Notes: generated by a model not told the origin, from the sequence alone. A DNA stretch of 64,000 nt from AV40 sp038230255 (GCA_038230255.1 JBBRNP010000002.1:372001-436000); one strand, 5' to 3'. Positions 1-7,898 are shown, counted from the first letter of the stretch. Made by a program: numbers and translations.

Positions 1-1744
1 TGGCGCAGATCGGATCGTGAATCTCGGAGGCAGTGGCGCGACTGTCACCTGGGGGTTGGGTAATTTTGTCGCCAGCGGTCAGCCGTTGTATATCGGCATG
101 CCGACCGCCGATCACATGCTCGATTTTCAAAACGGCATCGACCTTGCCGGCGCGACGCGCACCATCACAGTCACCGCAGGCACCGGCACGGGCGCTGACG
201 GAAAAATCTCAGGCGTGATCTCCGGCACCGGCACATCGAATCTTGTTATCAACAGCGTTGGTTTCGCACCCTGGAATCCAGGCACTCTCATTCTCAGTAA
301 CGGCAACAACTCTTACGCCGGTACAACCACTGTGAATGCCGGCACACTTGTGTTGAGCGCGAATGCCACTGGCACCGCCGGCAACACCGTTTTGGGCAGC
401 GGCACTTCGGATGTTTTGGTCGGCAATACAAGCGGCGCGAACAACACTGGCCTGCTCACGAACGGCGCGTTTACGATCTCGCGCAACATCCGTGCTCAAT
501 CGGGTAACTTCGGCACAGTAACGCTCGGCGGCAACAGTGCCGACGCCTCCACCTTTTCCGGCAACATCTTTCTGGGGACCGCGAGTAATTTCGGCAAAGG
601 CGTCACGCTCACCGCCGCCAGCGGCGGAACCACGACGTTCTCCGGAGTTATCCAGGACCCGACGGGTGTGTTCGGACCGGCGCAGGTCACCAAAGCCGGT
701 GCGGGCACGGTCGTGCTGAGTAATGCGAACACCTACGCGGGAGCGACGACCGTCAGTACCGGCGTTTTGAATATTCAAAATGCCACAGCGCTCGGCACGA
801 CCGCATCGGGAACAACAATTTCCAGTGGCGCGACTTTGCAGTTGCAAGGCGGAATCACCGTCGGAGCTGAAGCACTCACCATCAGAGGAACCGGAGCGGC
901 CGGTCAGAACGGTGCGCTAGTTAATGTCAGCGGAACAAACAATTACGGCGGTCTGCTCGTGCTCGGCGCTGCAACCACCATTTCTTCCGACAGCGGCACA
1001 CTTAATCTCACTAACACCGGTACCATCACCGGCGCCACTTTTGGACTGACGCTCACCGGCTCGGGCAGCGGCACTCTTTCCAGCATTATCGGAACCGGCA
1101 CGGGTTCGCTCACCAAGAACGGCATTGGTACTTGGACGCTTACCGGCTCGAACACTTATACCGGTAGCACGACAATCAACGCCGGAACATTGAACGTAAC
1201 TGGCTCGCTCGCTTCCGGCAGCGCGGTCACCGTTAACAACAGCGGCAGCGTTCTTGAAGGCACCGGCACCATTTACGGTTCCGTCTCCATCGCTGCCAAC
1301 GGCGCGATCCTTGAAGCCGGTACCGGATCGACTGGTCAAACCTTGACCATGCGCGGCGCGGTCAGTCTGGCTTCCGGTTCCGTTATCGCACTCGCGCTCG
1401 GCGCGTCCGGCGCGCATTCGACTCTGGCAATCGGCCCCGGCGGCTCCATCGTTTTCCAGTCCCTGCAAAAATTTAACATCATCGATCTCGGCGTGACCGA
1501 TGGATCGACATATAGCGGTCTCATCACCGGAATCGGAAGTGATCCTGGCACCGAAAGCGGTTGGACCATTACCAATCAATCCTGGGCCTACAACTTCAGT
1601 TATGATGCTGCCAATGGCGGCGAGATCGATCTCACCGTCACCGCCGCCCCCGAACCTTCTACATGGTGTGCGGCCGCATTAGCGTTTGGGGCGGTTGGTT
1701 ACTCGCAAAGGCGGCGGTTTGTCCGGCTGTTGAAGCGAGCGTAA
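1..1744 (+). CDS. PEP-CTERM autotransporter-repeat protein (5' truncated)
   Basis: The frame is open to the window edge, so the N-terminus and signal peptide lie upstream; the first GTG at 17 is probably not the start. The visible ~580 residues are Gly/Thr/Ser/Asn-rich and repeat the autotransporter-associated beta-strand motif (patterns such as LSNANTYAGATTVSTGVL and LTGSNTYTGSTTINAGTL), which predicts an extended beta-helix. The tail is a PEP-CTERM sorting signal: PEPSTW, a hydrophobic stretch (CAAALAFGAVGY), then a basic end (QRRRFVRLLKRA). In PEP-CTERM/exosortase systems such proteins are exported, cleaved near PEP and placed at the envelope or in an EPS matrix. The exosortase at 8.3-10.0 kb is the likely processing enzyme (inference). 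The array of ggagcta units begins 11 bases after the stop. Confidence 0.9.
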   Translation, partial: GADRIVNLGGSGATVTWGLGNFVASGQPLYIGMPTADHMLDFQNGIDLAGATRTITVTAGTGTGADGKISGVISGTGTSNLVINSVGFAPWNPGTLILSNGNNSYAGTTTVNAGTLVLSANATGTAGNTVLGSGTSDVLVGNTSGANNTGLLTNGAFTISRNIRAQSGNFGTVTLGGNSADASTFSGNIFLGTASNFGKGVTLTAASGGTTTFSGVIQDPTGVFGPAQVTKAGAGTVVLSNANTYAGATTVSTGVLNIQNATALGTTASGTTISSGATLQLQGGITVGAEALTIRGTGAAGQNGALVNVSGTNNYGGLLVLGAATTISSDSGTLNLTNTGTITGATFGLTLTGSGSGTLSSIIGTGTGSLTKNGIGTWTLTGSNTYTGSTTINAGTLNVTGSLASGSAVTVNNSGSVLEGTGTIYGSVSIAANGAILEAGTGSTGQTLTMRGAVSLASGSVIALALGASGAHSTLAIGPGGSIVFQSLQKFNIIDLGVTDGSTYSGLITGIGSDPGTESGWTITNQSWAYNFSYDAANGGEIDLTVTAAPEPSTWCAAALAFGAVGYSQRRRFVRLLKRA

Positions 1745-1754
1745 CGGCGGCCGC

Positions 1755-1784
1755 GGAGCTAGGAGCTAGGAGCTAGGAGCTAGG
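1755..1784. repeat. heptamer array, ggagcta units
   Basis: About four head-to-tail copies of ggagcta directly after the PEP-CTERM gene stop. Same family as the arrays at 6.3, 9.75, 13.97, 15.67 and 34.56 kb. Confidence 0.9.
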
Positions 1785-1813
1785 GCAGGCGTGTTGCCTG
1801 CGGCAATCTTTTT

Positions 1814-1931
1814 CACAGAAGATAACAACACGGCGTGCTGGGAAGCCGCCGGGTAGATGGTCAAACCGTCGCCGGCAGACGGCGAACGAACGGGAGCGAG
1901 TGAATCAAAGGAAGCAAAGATTCTGACTTCC
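1814..1931. repeat. 118-bp dispersed repeat, copy A
   Basis: Nearly identical to 2536-2654 in the same orientation, with only scattered single-base changes and a one-base indel. It contains a short perfect stem, ccgtc..gacgg around gccggca, and a second pairing cggc..gccg. No open frame of note. The rest of 1785-2112 holds no gene I can support, apart from short ctctga/gacctc-type heptamer remnants near 1960-1985. Confidence 0.8.
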
Positions 1932-2112
1932 CTGGCTCGCCGTAGCTCAGACGAAGGCGGCTGACCTCGGTCCTCTGATTTCTAGCGGTCGATCTATTCA
2001 ACTTCCTCGCCAATCGGCTAGTTCGCCAAGTTGAGCCGGCGAGATTTCGCGAGATCTAATTCGATCGATTAAATGATCAAGCAAGGCCGGCGGTAGATTT
2101 TGCCGCCGGATT

Positions 2113-2334
2113 TTAGGTATTACGCTGAGCGCCGTAAAACCCGCGAATAATCGTTTCCCGGATCATGACTGCTTCCGCAGTGTCTGCCGCTTTCGTCATT
2201 CGCTCGGCCAGGGCGGAGAGCTCGGCCCCGGTAAGGTGCCGTTCAGCATCGAGTTGGTAAACGAATCTAATGACGCCCAACTGTTCTTTCGGTTCGAGCT
2301 GCTTGATCCCCTCGATGATCTGCGTGGCCGTCAT
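2113..2334 (-). CDS. small antitoxin-like protein, orphan
   Basis: A 73-residue soluble, charged, helix-prone protein. Its N-terminus (TATQIIEGIKQLEPKEQ) resembles that of the antitoxin-like protein at 11261-11455 (SANEFIEGLKAMPADER), which precedes a broken RelE-type gene. No toxin frame follows it: the ~370 bases downstream hold only repeats. It may be a stranded antitoxin whose partner was lost. The function is inferred from this resemblance only, and it could be an unrelated small protein. Confidence 0.5.
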   Translation of the reverse strand: MTATQIIEGIKQLEPKEQLGVIRFVYQLDAERHLTGAELSALAERMTKAADTAEAVMIRETIIRGFYGAQRNT

Positions 2335-2392
2335 GAGGCAAACCTATCCTGGTGCATGAGCAGAATCAATTACGCATCCGACCTCGGGCTCA

Positions 2393-2456
2393 AATCTCTG
2401 ATCCGCCTGTCCTCTGATCTCTGAGCGCTGACCTGCGAACTCTGACTTCTGAGCGT
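2393..2456. repeat. heptamer array, nnctgan units
   Basis: Degenerate 7-bp period (ctctgat, ctctgag, cgctgac, ctctgac, ttctgag) in a gene-free stretch between 2335 and 2758. That stretch also holds the 10-bp array at 2485 and copy B of the 118-bp repeat. Confidence 0.75.
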
Positions 2457-2484
2457 TGAATTCGCGCTCGCGCTTCAAATTCCA

Positions 2485-2520
2485 CCACGAATTAACACGA
2501 ATTAACACGAATTTACGCGA
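2485..2520. repeat. 10-bp tandem repeat attaacacga
   Basis: Three and a half head-to-tail copies of attaacacga; the last copy is altered (atttacgcga). The only array here with a clear 10-bp rather than 7-bp period. Confidence 0.85.
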
Positions 2521-2535
2521 AGACGGGACCGAACT

Positions 2536-2654
2536 CACAGAAGGAAACAACACGGCGTGCTGGGAAGCCGCCGGGTAGGATGGTCAAACCGTCGCCGGCA
2601 GACGGCAAACGAACGGGAGCGAGTGAATCAAAGGTAGCGAAGGTTCTGACTTCT
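2536..2654. repeat. 118-bp dispersed repeat, copy B
   Basis: Same sequence and orientation as 1814-1931. The two copies bracket the orphan antitoxin-like gene at 2113-2334. Confidence 0.8.
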
Positions 2655-2692
2655 GATCTAACTCCGAGCTTCGATCTCCAAGCTCCTAGCTA
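2655..2692. repeat. heptamer array, nagctcc units
   Basis: Degenerate 7-bp pattern (ctccgag, cttcgat, ctccaag, ctcctag), the complement of the ggagctn family. Confidence 0.75.
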
Positions 2693-2758
2693 CCGCCTGT
2701 CGCAACCTGCTCCGCTAACTTAGAGCGATTTCACCCATCGCAAGCCGGCACCTGAAAC

Positions 2759-3022
2759 TTAACGGCGATAAACTTCTCGCCTATGTCCGATCGACAAGAC
2801 AAATACAACCAACGCGGTATCTTTGACTTGATAGACGATGCGGTAATCTCCGACTCGGAGACGATAAAGATCGGGTGCGCCAGCTAGTTTCACGCAACCG
2901 GATGGGCGAGCGTCTTGTTGTAGCCCATCGATTGCAGCACGCAATCGGCGGTAAAGCGCCGGGTCTCCCAGCTTCGCGAGAAACTTTTCAGCTCGTCGGC
3001 TGAGAAATACCGAATTGGGCAT
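2759..3022 (-). CDS. RelE/ParE-superfamily toxin
   Basis: An 87-residue protein with the RelE/ParE fold signature: an early FLSRRAEKFLAKL helix, then PSGCVKLAGAPDLYRLRVGDYRIVYQV and a C-terminal strand ending RREVYRR. RelE-family members are ribosome-dependent mRNA endonucleases; ParE members inhibit gyrase. The conserved G-D-Y-R-I-V-Y core fits a RelE-type toxin. It overlaps the end of the upstream antitoxin gene by 35 bases in another frame, typical of a coupled two-gene module. Full length for the family, with no visible lesion. Confidence 0.88.
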   Translation of the reverse strand: MPNSVFLSRRAEKFLAKLGDPALYRRLRAAIDGLQQDARPSGCVKLAGAPDLYRLRVGDYRIVYQVKDTALVVFVLSIGHRREVYRR

Positions 3023-3221
3023 CCAGCTTGGCTTTCACCTCTTCCCACGAGAGCGGTTCCTCGGATTCGGCGAGTGCTTCGTGCGCAGCTTTCAGATCAG
3101 CCGTATTTTCGAGCGCTTCGAGTTCTGTCAAATCTTCAATTAAAGAGAGAACACGTCTTGCCCGGGCGTCCGAGAGATGTTTCAGTTTTGCGATGGCGTC
3201 GGCGGCATCAGCACTGCTCAT
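2988..3221 (-). CDS. antitoxin of RelE-type module
   Basis: A 77-residue acidic, Ala/Glu/Leu-rich protein directly upstream of and overlapping the RelE/ParE-like toxin. It is largely alpha-helical by composition and has the C-terminal motif EEPLSWEEVKAKLDAQFG seen in antitoxins paired with this toxin type. It should bind and neutralise the toxin and repress the shared promoter, which would lie just above 3221. No DNA-binding motif is certain by eye, so the assignment rests on position and size. Confidence 0.75.
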   Translation of the reverse strand: MSSADAADAIAKLKHLSDARARRVLSLIEDLTELEALENTADLKAAHEALAESEEPLSWEEVKAKLDAQFGISQPTS

Positions 3222-3282
3222 GCGCGGATTTTCTCACGCTGCTGACCGGCAGTCAACGCGATCGATTCGAATTGACTCCGCC

Positions 3283-3360
3283 CCTAACTCCCAGCTCCCA
3301 ACTCCCAGCTCTGAGTGCGGGACGAGAAATTTCTACTTTCTACTTCCTACTTTTTACTTA
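3283..3360. repeat. composite heptamer array (nagctcc then tttctac)
   Basis: First half ctcccag/ctcccaa units, second half ttctact/ttcctac units, in one continuous 7-bp register. The same order of two families recurs at 6322, 7112 and 33000. Confidence 0.85.
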
Positions 3361-3373
3361 GGCGGCGCTTCGG

Positions 3374-3590
3374 CTAAGCGCGCTGCAACAGCCGTGTGAA
3401 ACGCTTGCGCTGCGTGTACCCAATCGCGAGAAATGCGAGCGCCGCCGCTCCCCATGTGCTCGGCTCGGGAAACTTTGCAATTGCTTTGAAGTTTGAGATT
3501 TCGATGATATTGCCGTTATGCACTGCAGCCGCGAACCTGGCTATTGGAAGCGCCGACTCGGAAAAGATTAGCTGAGCGAAGTCAGTAGTC
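3374..3590 (-). pseudogene. orphan PEP-CTERM tail (C-terminal gene remnant)
   Basis: On the minus strand a ~70-codon frame reads ..DFAQLIFSESALPIA.. and ends FPEPSTWGAAALAFLAIGY followed by QRKRFTRLLQRA and a stop at 3374. That is a complete PEP-CTERM sorting tail (PEP motif, hydrophobic segment, basic end) preceded by a short globular stretch. The frame meets a TGA inside the gtcagta array and has no plausible start. It appears to be the 3' end of a PEP-CTERM gene whose body was removed or replaced at the array boundary. It resembles the tails of the 1-1744 and 3762-5471 proteins. Confidence 0.8.
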
Positions 3591-3672
3591 AGTAGTCAGT
3601 AGTCAGTAGTCGGTGGTCAGTGGTCAGCAGTCAGCAGTCAGCAGTCAGCAGTCAGCAGTCAGCAGCCAGCAG
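3580..3672. repeat. heptamer array, gtcagta units
   Basis: About 13 head-to-tail 7-bp units (gtcagta, gtcagtg, gtcagca), followed to ~3693 by nagctcc-type units and then half of a palindromic element starting tgtggtggcag at 3694. The start of the array interrupts the reading frame of the PEP-CTERM remnant. Confidence 0.9.
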
Positions 3673-3717
3673 CTTAGCTCCCCAGCTCCTAGCTGTGGTG
3701 GCAGCCGTGTCGGCTGC

Positions 3718-3816
3718 GGTCAGTGGTCAATTAACGAATAACTGATAACCCGCGCTTATGCCTAAGCGCGTTGCAGCCTGCGCCGCCGGATGACCAATAA
3801 CTGATAACCGATAACC
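3718..3816. repeat. heptamer array, aataacn/gataacc units
   Basis: Two stretches (3718-3752 and 3791-3816) of aataact/gataacc units. The second lies inside the 3' end of the PEP-CTERM gene at 3762-5471, where it encodes part of the C-terminal hydrophobic helix (VIGYQLLVI). Confidence 0.8.
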
Positions 3817-5471
3817 GCGGCGGCGAGCGCCGCCGCTGCCCATGTGCTCGGTTCGGGAATGGCTGTGATTTCGTAGAATCCGCCCCCAAGATCGACAGCA
3901 GCGTAGCCAAGAATGCTGTTAAACGAAACCTCGGTCTGGGTGTAAGTGCTCGTGAAATCCGTTGTAGCGCCGGCGAAGATCAACTGTTCGCTGCCGCTCC
4001 CGGTAAATGCAATTCCATTCCAATTTGTGATTTGTAGAACGGCGCCGGCGGTATGTGTTCCAAGACCGCTGAACACAAGTTTGTTCGCATTGTCGCCCGC
4101 GCCGAAATCGATCGTCGAGGTCGAAGAAAGCGTAAGGGCACCCACCCCCGCTGCTATGCCAGTAGTACTAGTCCCGTTTGAGGTAGCTGCGCCTTCTGAT
4201 TTTCCATTGAGATTAAGAGTACCGCCGGATAATCCAACCTTCGCCGTATTAACAATTTGATTACTCGCGCTCCACTGAATGGTTCCGCCCGTAACTTGCA
4301 CGTCCGTATTCGTCGCATCCGCGCCGCTTGCGCCCGTGCTGCTGATGGCGTTGACGCCGGTCTTGTTAAGAATCAGCGTGCCGCTGCTAACAAGCGTTTT
4401 GCCTGTATAGGTATTCGCGCTGCTGCCGGAAAACGTTACCGTTCCTGTGTCGGTCTTTGTTACACCGCCAGTTCCCGAAACTACGTTCGAGAAAGTGACA
4501 TTGCTGCCGCTGGTGCTCGTTAATGATACGCTGCCGTTGAGCGTAATCGTACCCGAAAACGTCGTACTCGCGGAGGCCCCAAGTACAAATGTTCCAGAGC
4601 CGCTAGAAGCAACAGTGATTGGATTAGCTAATGTTACCGCAGCTGTGCCGAGCAGAGTAGCGGATCCGCCATTAGTTACACCAAGATTCACTGCGTTTGT
4701 GGTCAATCCAAACGACCGTGCCGAGTTGAAGGTTACCGCGCCGCTTTTGATTGTCGTGCTGCCCGAAAAACCACTGTTCGTTGTCGGAGCCAGCACGATT
4801 TGACCATGGGTGGGATCATTGCTGACGTTCTCGATCGTTATATTCCCCGTGCCATTTATTGCAGCTTGAATTGATATCGAGCCGTTTGGGTTCGTGCTGC
4901 CGCTCGTATTCTTAATAGTCAGATTATCTGCCAGGACGATCGCGTTCGCCGCAGCAGATTGCGAAATCGTGAGCCGATATGTTGTGCCGGCACTAACAGC
5001 GGTGTCTTCATTACTGATTAATGCGCCCGCCCCACTGTTATTTAGTGTTAGCGGGGTTGTAGATGTAATTGACCAACCCTGCGCTGCCGTTCCCAATAGC
5101 GAGATCGTCCCGACGGTTACGCCACCTGGTACGTCCTCGTTGGTAATCATCGCAGTCCCACTTGCGACCGTTGGCTTGTAGTCTACGATTGTACCTGCAC
5201 CGTTGGGAACTGTTCCCGAACTCCAGTTTGTTCCTACATTCCAACTCTGCCCAGCGCCGGCTGCGCCGGTGCCAATCCAGTCAGGATCGAGGTTCGGTGT
5301 CGGCGTTGGTTTTGGTTTGCCGCCTTTGCCCCAGCCGTTGGCGCTGCTTGAGGTCGTGACCGAAACCGATTGCGCGCTGACCAATGGCGTTAGGGCCATT
5401 AAAAGTAGAAAGTATAAAGTAGAAATTAGAAAACGGTTCATTCCGGCTTTACTCGTTTCACGATTAATCAT
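3762..5471 (-). CDS. PEP-CTERM autotransporter-repeat protein
   Basis: A 569-residue secreted protein. The N-terminal hydrophobic segment (FLISTLYFLLLMALTPLVSA) is a signal peptide ending near AQS; a Lys/Pro/Thr-rich spacer (GKPKPTPTPNLDPDW) follows, then a long Ser/Thr/Gly/Asn-rich region with autotransporter-type beta-strand repeats (VTKTDTGTVTFSGSSANTY). The C-terminus is a PEP-CTERM tail: IPEPSTW, hydrophobic AAAALAAAVIGYQLLVI, basic RRRRLQRA. The first ATG overlaps the stop of the 68-residue gene upstream (ATGA), which suggests coupled translation. A second ATG ten codons in would also keep the signal peptide. Heptamer units encode both the signal-peptide core and part of the C-terminal helix. 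Likely an exosortase substrate. Confidence 0.9.
   Translation of the reverse strand: MINRETSKAGMNRFLISTLYFLLLMALTPLVSAQSVSVTTSSSANGWGKGGKPKPTPTPNLDPDWIGTGAAGAGQSWNVGTNWSSGTVPNGAGTIVDYKPTVASGTAMITNEDVPGGVTVGTISLLGTAAQGWSITSTTPLTLNNSGAGALISNEDTAVSAGTTYRLTISQSAAANAIVLADNLTIKNTSGSTNPNGSISIQAAINGTGNITIENVSNDPTHGQIVLAPTTNSGFSGSTTIKSGAVTFNSARSFGLTTNAVNLGVTNGGSATLLGTAAVTLANPITVASSGSGTFVLGASASTTFSGTITLNGSVSLTSTSGSNVTFSNVVSGTGGVTKTDTGTVTFSGSSANTYTGKTLVSSGTLILNKTGVNAISSTGASGADATNTDVQVTGGTIQWSASNQIVNTAKVGLSGGTLNLNGKSEGAATSNGTSTTGIAAGVGALTLSSTSTIDFGAGDNANKLVFSGLGTHTAGAVLQITNWNGIAFTGSGSEQLIFAGATTDFTSTYTQTEVSFNSILGYAAVDLGGGFYEITAIPEPSTWAAAALAAAVIGYQLLVIRRRRLQRA
5401..5434. repeat. heptamer array in signal-peptide codons, gtagaaa units
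   Basis: Units agtagaa/agtataa/agtagaa/attagaa on the plus strand. Read on the minus strand they encode the hydrophobic core of the signal peptide of the 3762-5471 protein. Confidence 0.75.
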
Positions 5472-5674
5472 CTTTGGACACCAGTTTGCGCGGCGCGAGT
5501 TGGTTCGTCCGACTTCGGCCGATATTGCGCGCTCGCCCGGAACGCAAAAATCATGAGCGCGAGCGTGACCACGAGCAGGAGGATGTCGATCCGCTTGTGG
5601 GTTTTGTTGGAATATGGGTCCGCCTTCGCCCTCAGCTCGGGGCTACGGCGTGACAGGTCAGCGAGAGGAAGCAT
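5468..5674 (-). CDS. small single-pass membrane protein
   Basis: A 68-residue protein with one hydrophobic segment (IDILLLVVTLALMIFAFRA, about residues 29-47) flanked by basic and polar ends. Its stop overlaps the start of the PEP-CTERM gene by four bases (ATGA), so the two are probably co-translated. I do not recognise a family. It could be an accessory envelope protein or chaperone-like partner of the PEP-CTERM protein, but only the coupling supports that. The ~360 bases upstream of it hold arrays and an inverted repeat, and no gene. Confidence 0.55.
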   Translation of the reverse strand: MLPLADLSRRSPELRAKADPYSNKTHKRIDILLLVVTLALMIFAFRASAQYRPKSDEPTRAAQTGVQR

Positions 5675-5680
5675 TTTTTT

Positions 5681-5803
5681 GGAAAGTAGATTTTGGAAAG
5701 TAGAAATTAGAAATTAGAAAACGCAGAACAGAAGTCAGTGGCAGGGAGAGGGCGGCGAAAGAGGGTTGAGGAGTTGAGCGGTTGAGTCGTTGAGGAGTGA
5801 AGA
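5681..5803. repeat. two heptamer arrays (gtagaaa; gttgagg)
   Basis: 5681-5722 carries ggaaagtag/aaattag units and 5761-5803 carries gttgagg/agttgag/cgttgag units. Nothing coding is visible between 5675 and 6035. Confidence 0.8.
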
Positions 5804-5902
5804 GGGGCAAAAATGTCGGTTTTGTGTTGTTAAAAAATCAGCGACCCCACTGACCCTCGCCGCGCGCAGATGACAGCAATTTGTGCGGCAAAAGTCAATC
5901 TA

Positions 5903-5968
5903 AAAATCAGGTCGCGCCGGACAAAATTCCGTCCCCGCTGAAGCGGCGCACCGGGCGCGACTGATTTT
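5903..5968. terminator. 66-bp inverted repeat, possible bidirectional terminator
   Basis: The left arm aaaatcaggtcgcgccgg and right arm ccgggcgcgactgatttt are near-perfect complements (one base shifted). The 30-base loop contains a second hairpin, ccgc-tgaa-gcgg. A/T runs follow each arm. It lies downstream of the TPR gene and upstream of the small membrane-protein gene, so it may separate the two transcripts. It could equally be a small palindromic mobile element. Confidence 0.5.
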
Positions 5969-6045
5969 GGTTATCCGTTATTGGTTATTAGATGGGAAGG
6001 GGATTCCGGATCTCCGATTAACAAATAACAATTAACTAATAACTC
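5969..6045. repeat. inverted heptamer arrays, gttattg units
   Basis: Left half ggttatccgttattgg and right half aactaataactc form opposed arrays around a short centre. The right half supplies the last codons and stop of the TPR gene. Confidence 0.8.
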
Positions 6046-7898
6046 AGATCCGCGATCAGCTTTCTTTCTTCCGCCAGCAGCTGATCCTCGCGGATCTGCC
6101 GCGCTTCTGATTTCGCTTCTTCGCTGCGTCCGTTGGCGGCGAGGACGGCGGCGTGGATCGCCAGCGCCGAGGGCGTGAGCGCGCCGCGCGCCACGGTCAC
6201 ATTCTCGTAAACCGCGAGCGCATCCGCCGCGCGATTCTGTTTTAGCCGCGCCAACGCCAGAAACGTGCGATGCGGCAGGGACCGAGGGTTTTTCTCGACG
6301 AGCTTTTCCGCGAGAGCGGAAAGAGCTGGGAGCTCGGAGCCAGGAGCTGGGAGCGAGGAGTTCGGAGCGGGGAGATCGGAGTTTTCTACTTTATCCTTTC
6401 TACTTTCTACTTGCGATTGCTGCTGATTCATCAGCAGCAATCGCAGATACCCTTCATCGTTCTGCACCGCGGCGTCGTTCGGCCAGATCTTCAGCATCTC
6501 CGCCAGCACGCCGTGAATTTTATTTGTGTCGCCGCTGCGTTGCGCGAGCCGCAACCGTCCTTGTTGCGCGACCCGTAATTTCGGAGACACCTGCGCCGCG
6601 TTGTCGAACGCCGACTGCGCAACATCGACAATCCCGTTTTTCTCGGCGTACTCGCCCACCGTGATCAGTTTGCCCGGATCGCCGGCCGCGGCTTCGAGCG
6701 CGCGCTGCCAATTATTTTCGCCCGCAGTTTTTTCACCGAGCTGCGCGTTGCAACGCGCCAGATACATTTTCTGCACGACCGGATCGAGCGGGTATCGATC
6801 GTTCTGAAGCAGTTGTTTGATCTCGCTCCAGCGCTCGAGTCCGCCGAGCGCGTCGAGGTATTGTAAAAAAACGTCGCGGCCGAGCAGCGCTTTCTCGACC
6901 GGGATGGTTTCGAGCGTTTTTTCAAATTCTTTTTTTCCATTCAACCAGGTCGCAAGCGCGAGCAGAGCGTCGGCATCTCCATTTTTGAATTGAGCGAGGC
7001 CCTGGGCGATGAGCGCGTCGCGTCGGGATGCGTCGCTGTGTTCCTGAAGATCGAGTGCGAGTAATTTCTGCGGCGCTCTGGCAAGCGGGTGATCGCGGAG
7101 CCGCTCCGCGAGCGAGGAGCTTGGAGCAGGGACCTCGGAGTTTTCTACTTTAGAATTTCTACTTTCTACTTTGGACAGCTCTCGTCTTGCCAACAAGACG
7201 AGAGCGTCCAAGGCCGTCGCACTTTTTCCCTGCGAGATTTTTTCAATCCGCGACCACGCATCGGTCGCGCGGTCGTCGATCGTTTCCGATCCGCTGGCGA
7301 GCGCGAGCTCGAGCAGCGCGGCTTGCAATTGTTCTTGGTCGGTCGCTTGCGGTTCGTTGAAAACTTTTCCCAACGCCGACATCGCGTCGTCGGCCGTGCC
7401 TTTCTGGATCGCGAGTTGGGCTGCGAGCAGCCAGCCGATCGGATCGGCGCCTTTGGATTCGAGCAACGCCTGCACCGCGAGCTCCGCGCGGGCGGTCTCA
7501 CCGGAGACAATCGCGATCGCGGCTTCATCCTGTCGATCTTCGCGCGTCAGTGGCGTCAGCTTTTCCAGCTGTTGCCAAAACTCGAGCGCGTCGGGCTGGC
7601 GCGTGCGCGAGAGAAATCGAGCGACCGCGCGGATGGATTCCGGCTCGCCCGGGCGCAGTTGATAGGCGGCGGTCGCTTCCTTTCGCGCTTCCAGCCATTG
7701 CGCGTGGTCGATGTAAGCGAACGCCTTGTGCGCGTGCCGCCGCGCCTGCCAGGCCTTGATCGCATTCAAAGCCGGTCGCGCCGTGAAAAAAACAACAACC
7801 AGAACGATAACCAGCGTCGCCGCCGCGATGAAAATTCGACGCCGCTTCTGCTGTTTGAGACGCCGCTCTTCGGCGGTGAGCATGAAATCGGAGTTCAC
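6036..7898 (-). CDS. TPR-repeat membrane-anchored protein
   Basis: A 620-residue protein with a basic N-terminus (RRLKQQKRRR), one transmembrane helix (about residues 22-41) and a long helical, Ala/Leu-rich body with TPR-like pairs (AYQLRPGEPESIRAVARFL; FDNAAQVSPKLRVAQQGRL). It probably faces the periplasm. TPR proteins commonly accompany exosortase/EPS loci, where they are thought to scaffold export or assembly, and it lies just downstream of the exosortase gene on the same strand. Two in-frame heptamer arrays encode low-complexity inserts near residues 242-262 and 496-525 (Ser/Pro/Leu-rich, with KVESRNSKVEN and QVESRKDKVEN). The specific function is not known. Confidence 0.8.
   Translation of the reverse strand: MNSDFMLTAEERRLKQQKRRRIFIAAATLVIVLVVVFFTARPALNAIKAWQARRHAHKAFAYIDHAQWLEARKEATAAYQLRPGEPESIRAVARFLSRTRQPDALEFWQQLEKLTPLTREDRQDEAAIAIVSGETARAELAVQALLESKGADPIGWLLAAQLAIQKGTADDAMSALGKVFNEPQATDQEQLQAALLELALASGSETIDDRATDAWSRIEKISQGKSATALDALVLLARRELSKVESRNSKVENSEVPAPSSSLAERLRDHPLARAPQKLLALDLQEHSDASRRDALIAQGLAQFKNGDADALLALATWLNGKKEFEKTLETIPVEKALLGRDVFLQYLDALGGLERWSEIKQLLQNDRYPLDPVVQKMYLARCNAQLGEKTAGENNWQRALEAAAGDPGKLITVGEYAEKNGIVDVAQSAFDNAAQVSPKLRVAQQGRLRLAQRSGDTNKIHGVLAEMLKIWPNDAAVQNDEGYLRLLLMNQQQSQVESRKDKVENSDLPAPNSSLPAPGSELPALSALAEKLVEKNPRSLPHRTFLALARLKQNRAADALAVYENVTVARGALTPSALAIHAAVLAANGRSEEAKSEARQIREDQLLAEERKLIADLSY
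6322..6412. repeat. in-frame composite heptamer array
   Basis: ggagctn units followed by tttctac units inside the TPR gene. The frame stays open throughout and adds about 30 low-complexity residues. Confidence 0.85.
7112..7173. repeat. in-frame composite heptamer array
   Basis: Same two-family order as 6322-6412 (gagctng then tttctac), inside the same TPR gene about 700 bases away, again in frame. Confidence 0.85.

Noticed and set aside
209..847. Long minus-strand frame opposite the PEP-CTERM repeat gene
   Set aside because: A shadow of the Gly/Thr-rich repeat gene; Arg/Gly/Ala composition and no homology-like pattern.
1814..1931. Cobalamin riboswitch (the gggaagccgcc segment looked suggestive)
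   Set aside because: The B12-box gagccaggag-type core and the ordered stems are absent, and the neighbours are not B12 genes.
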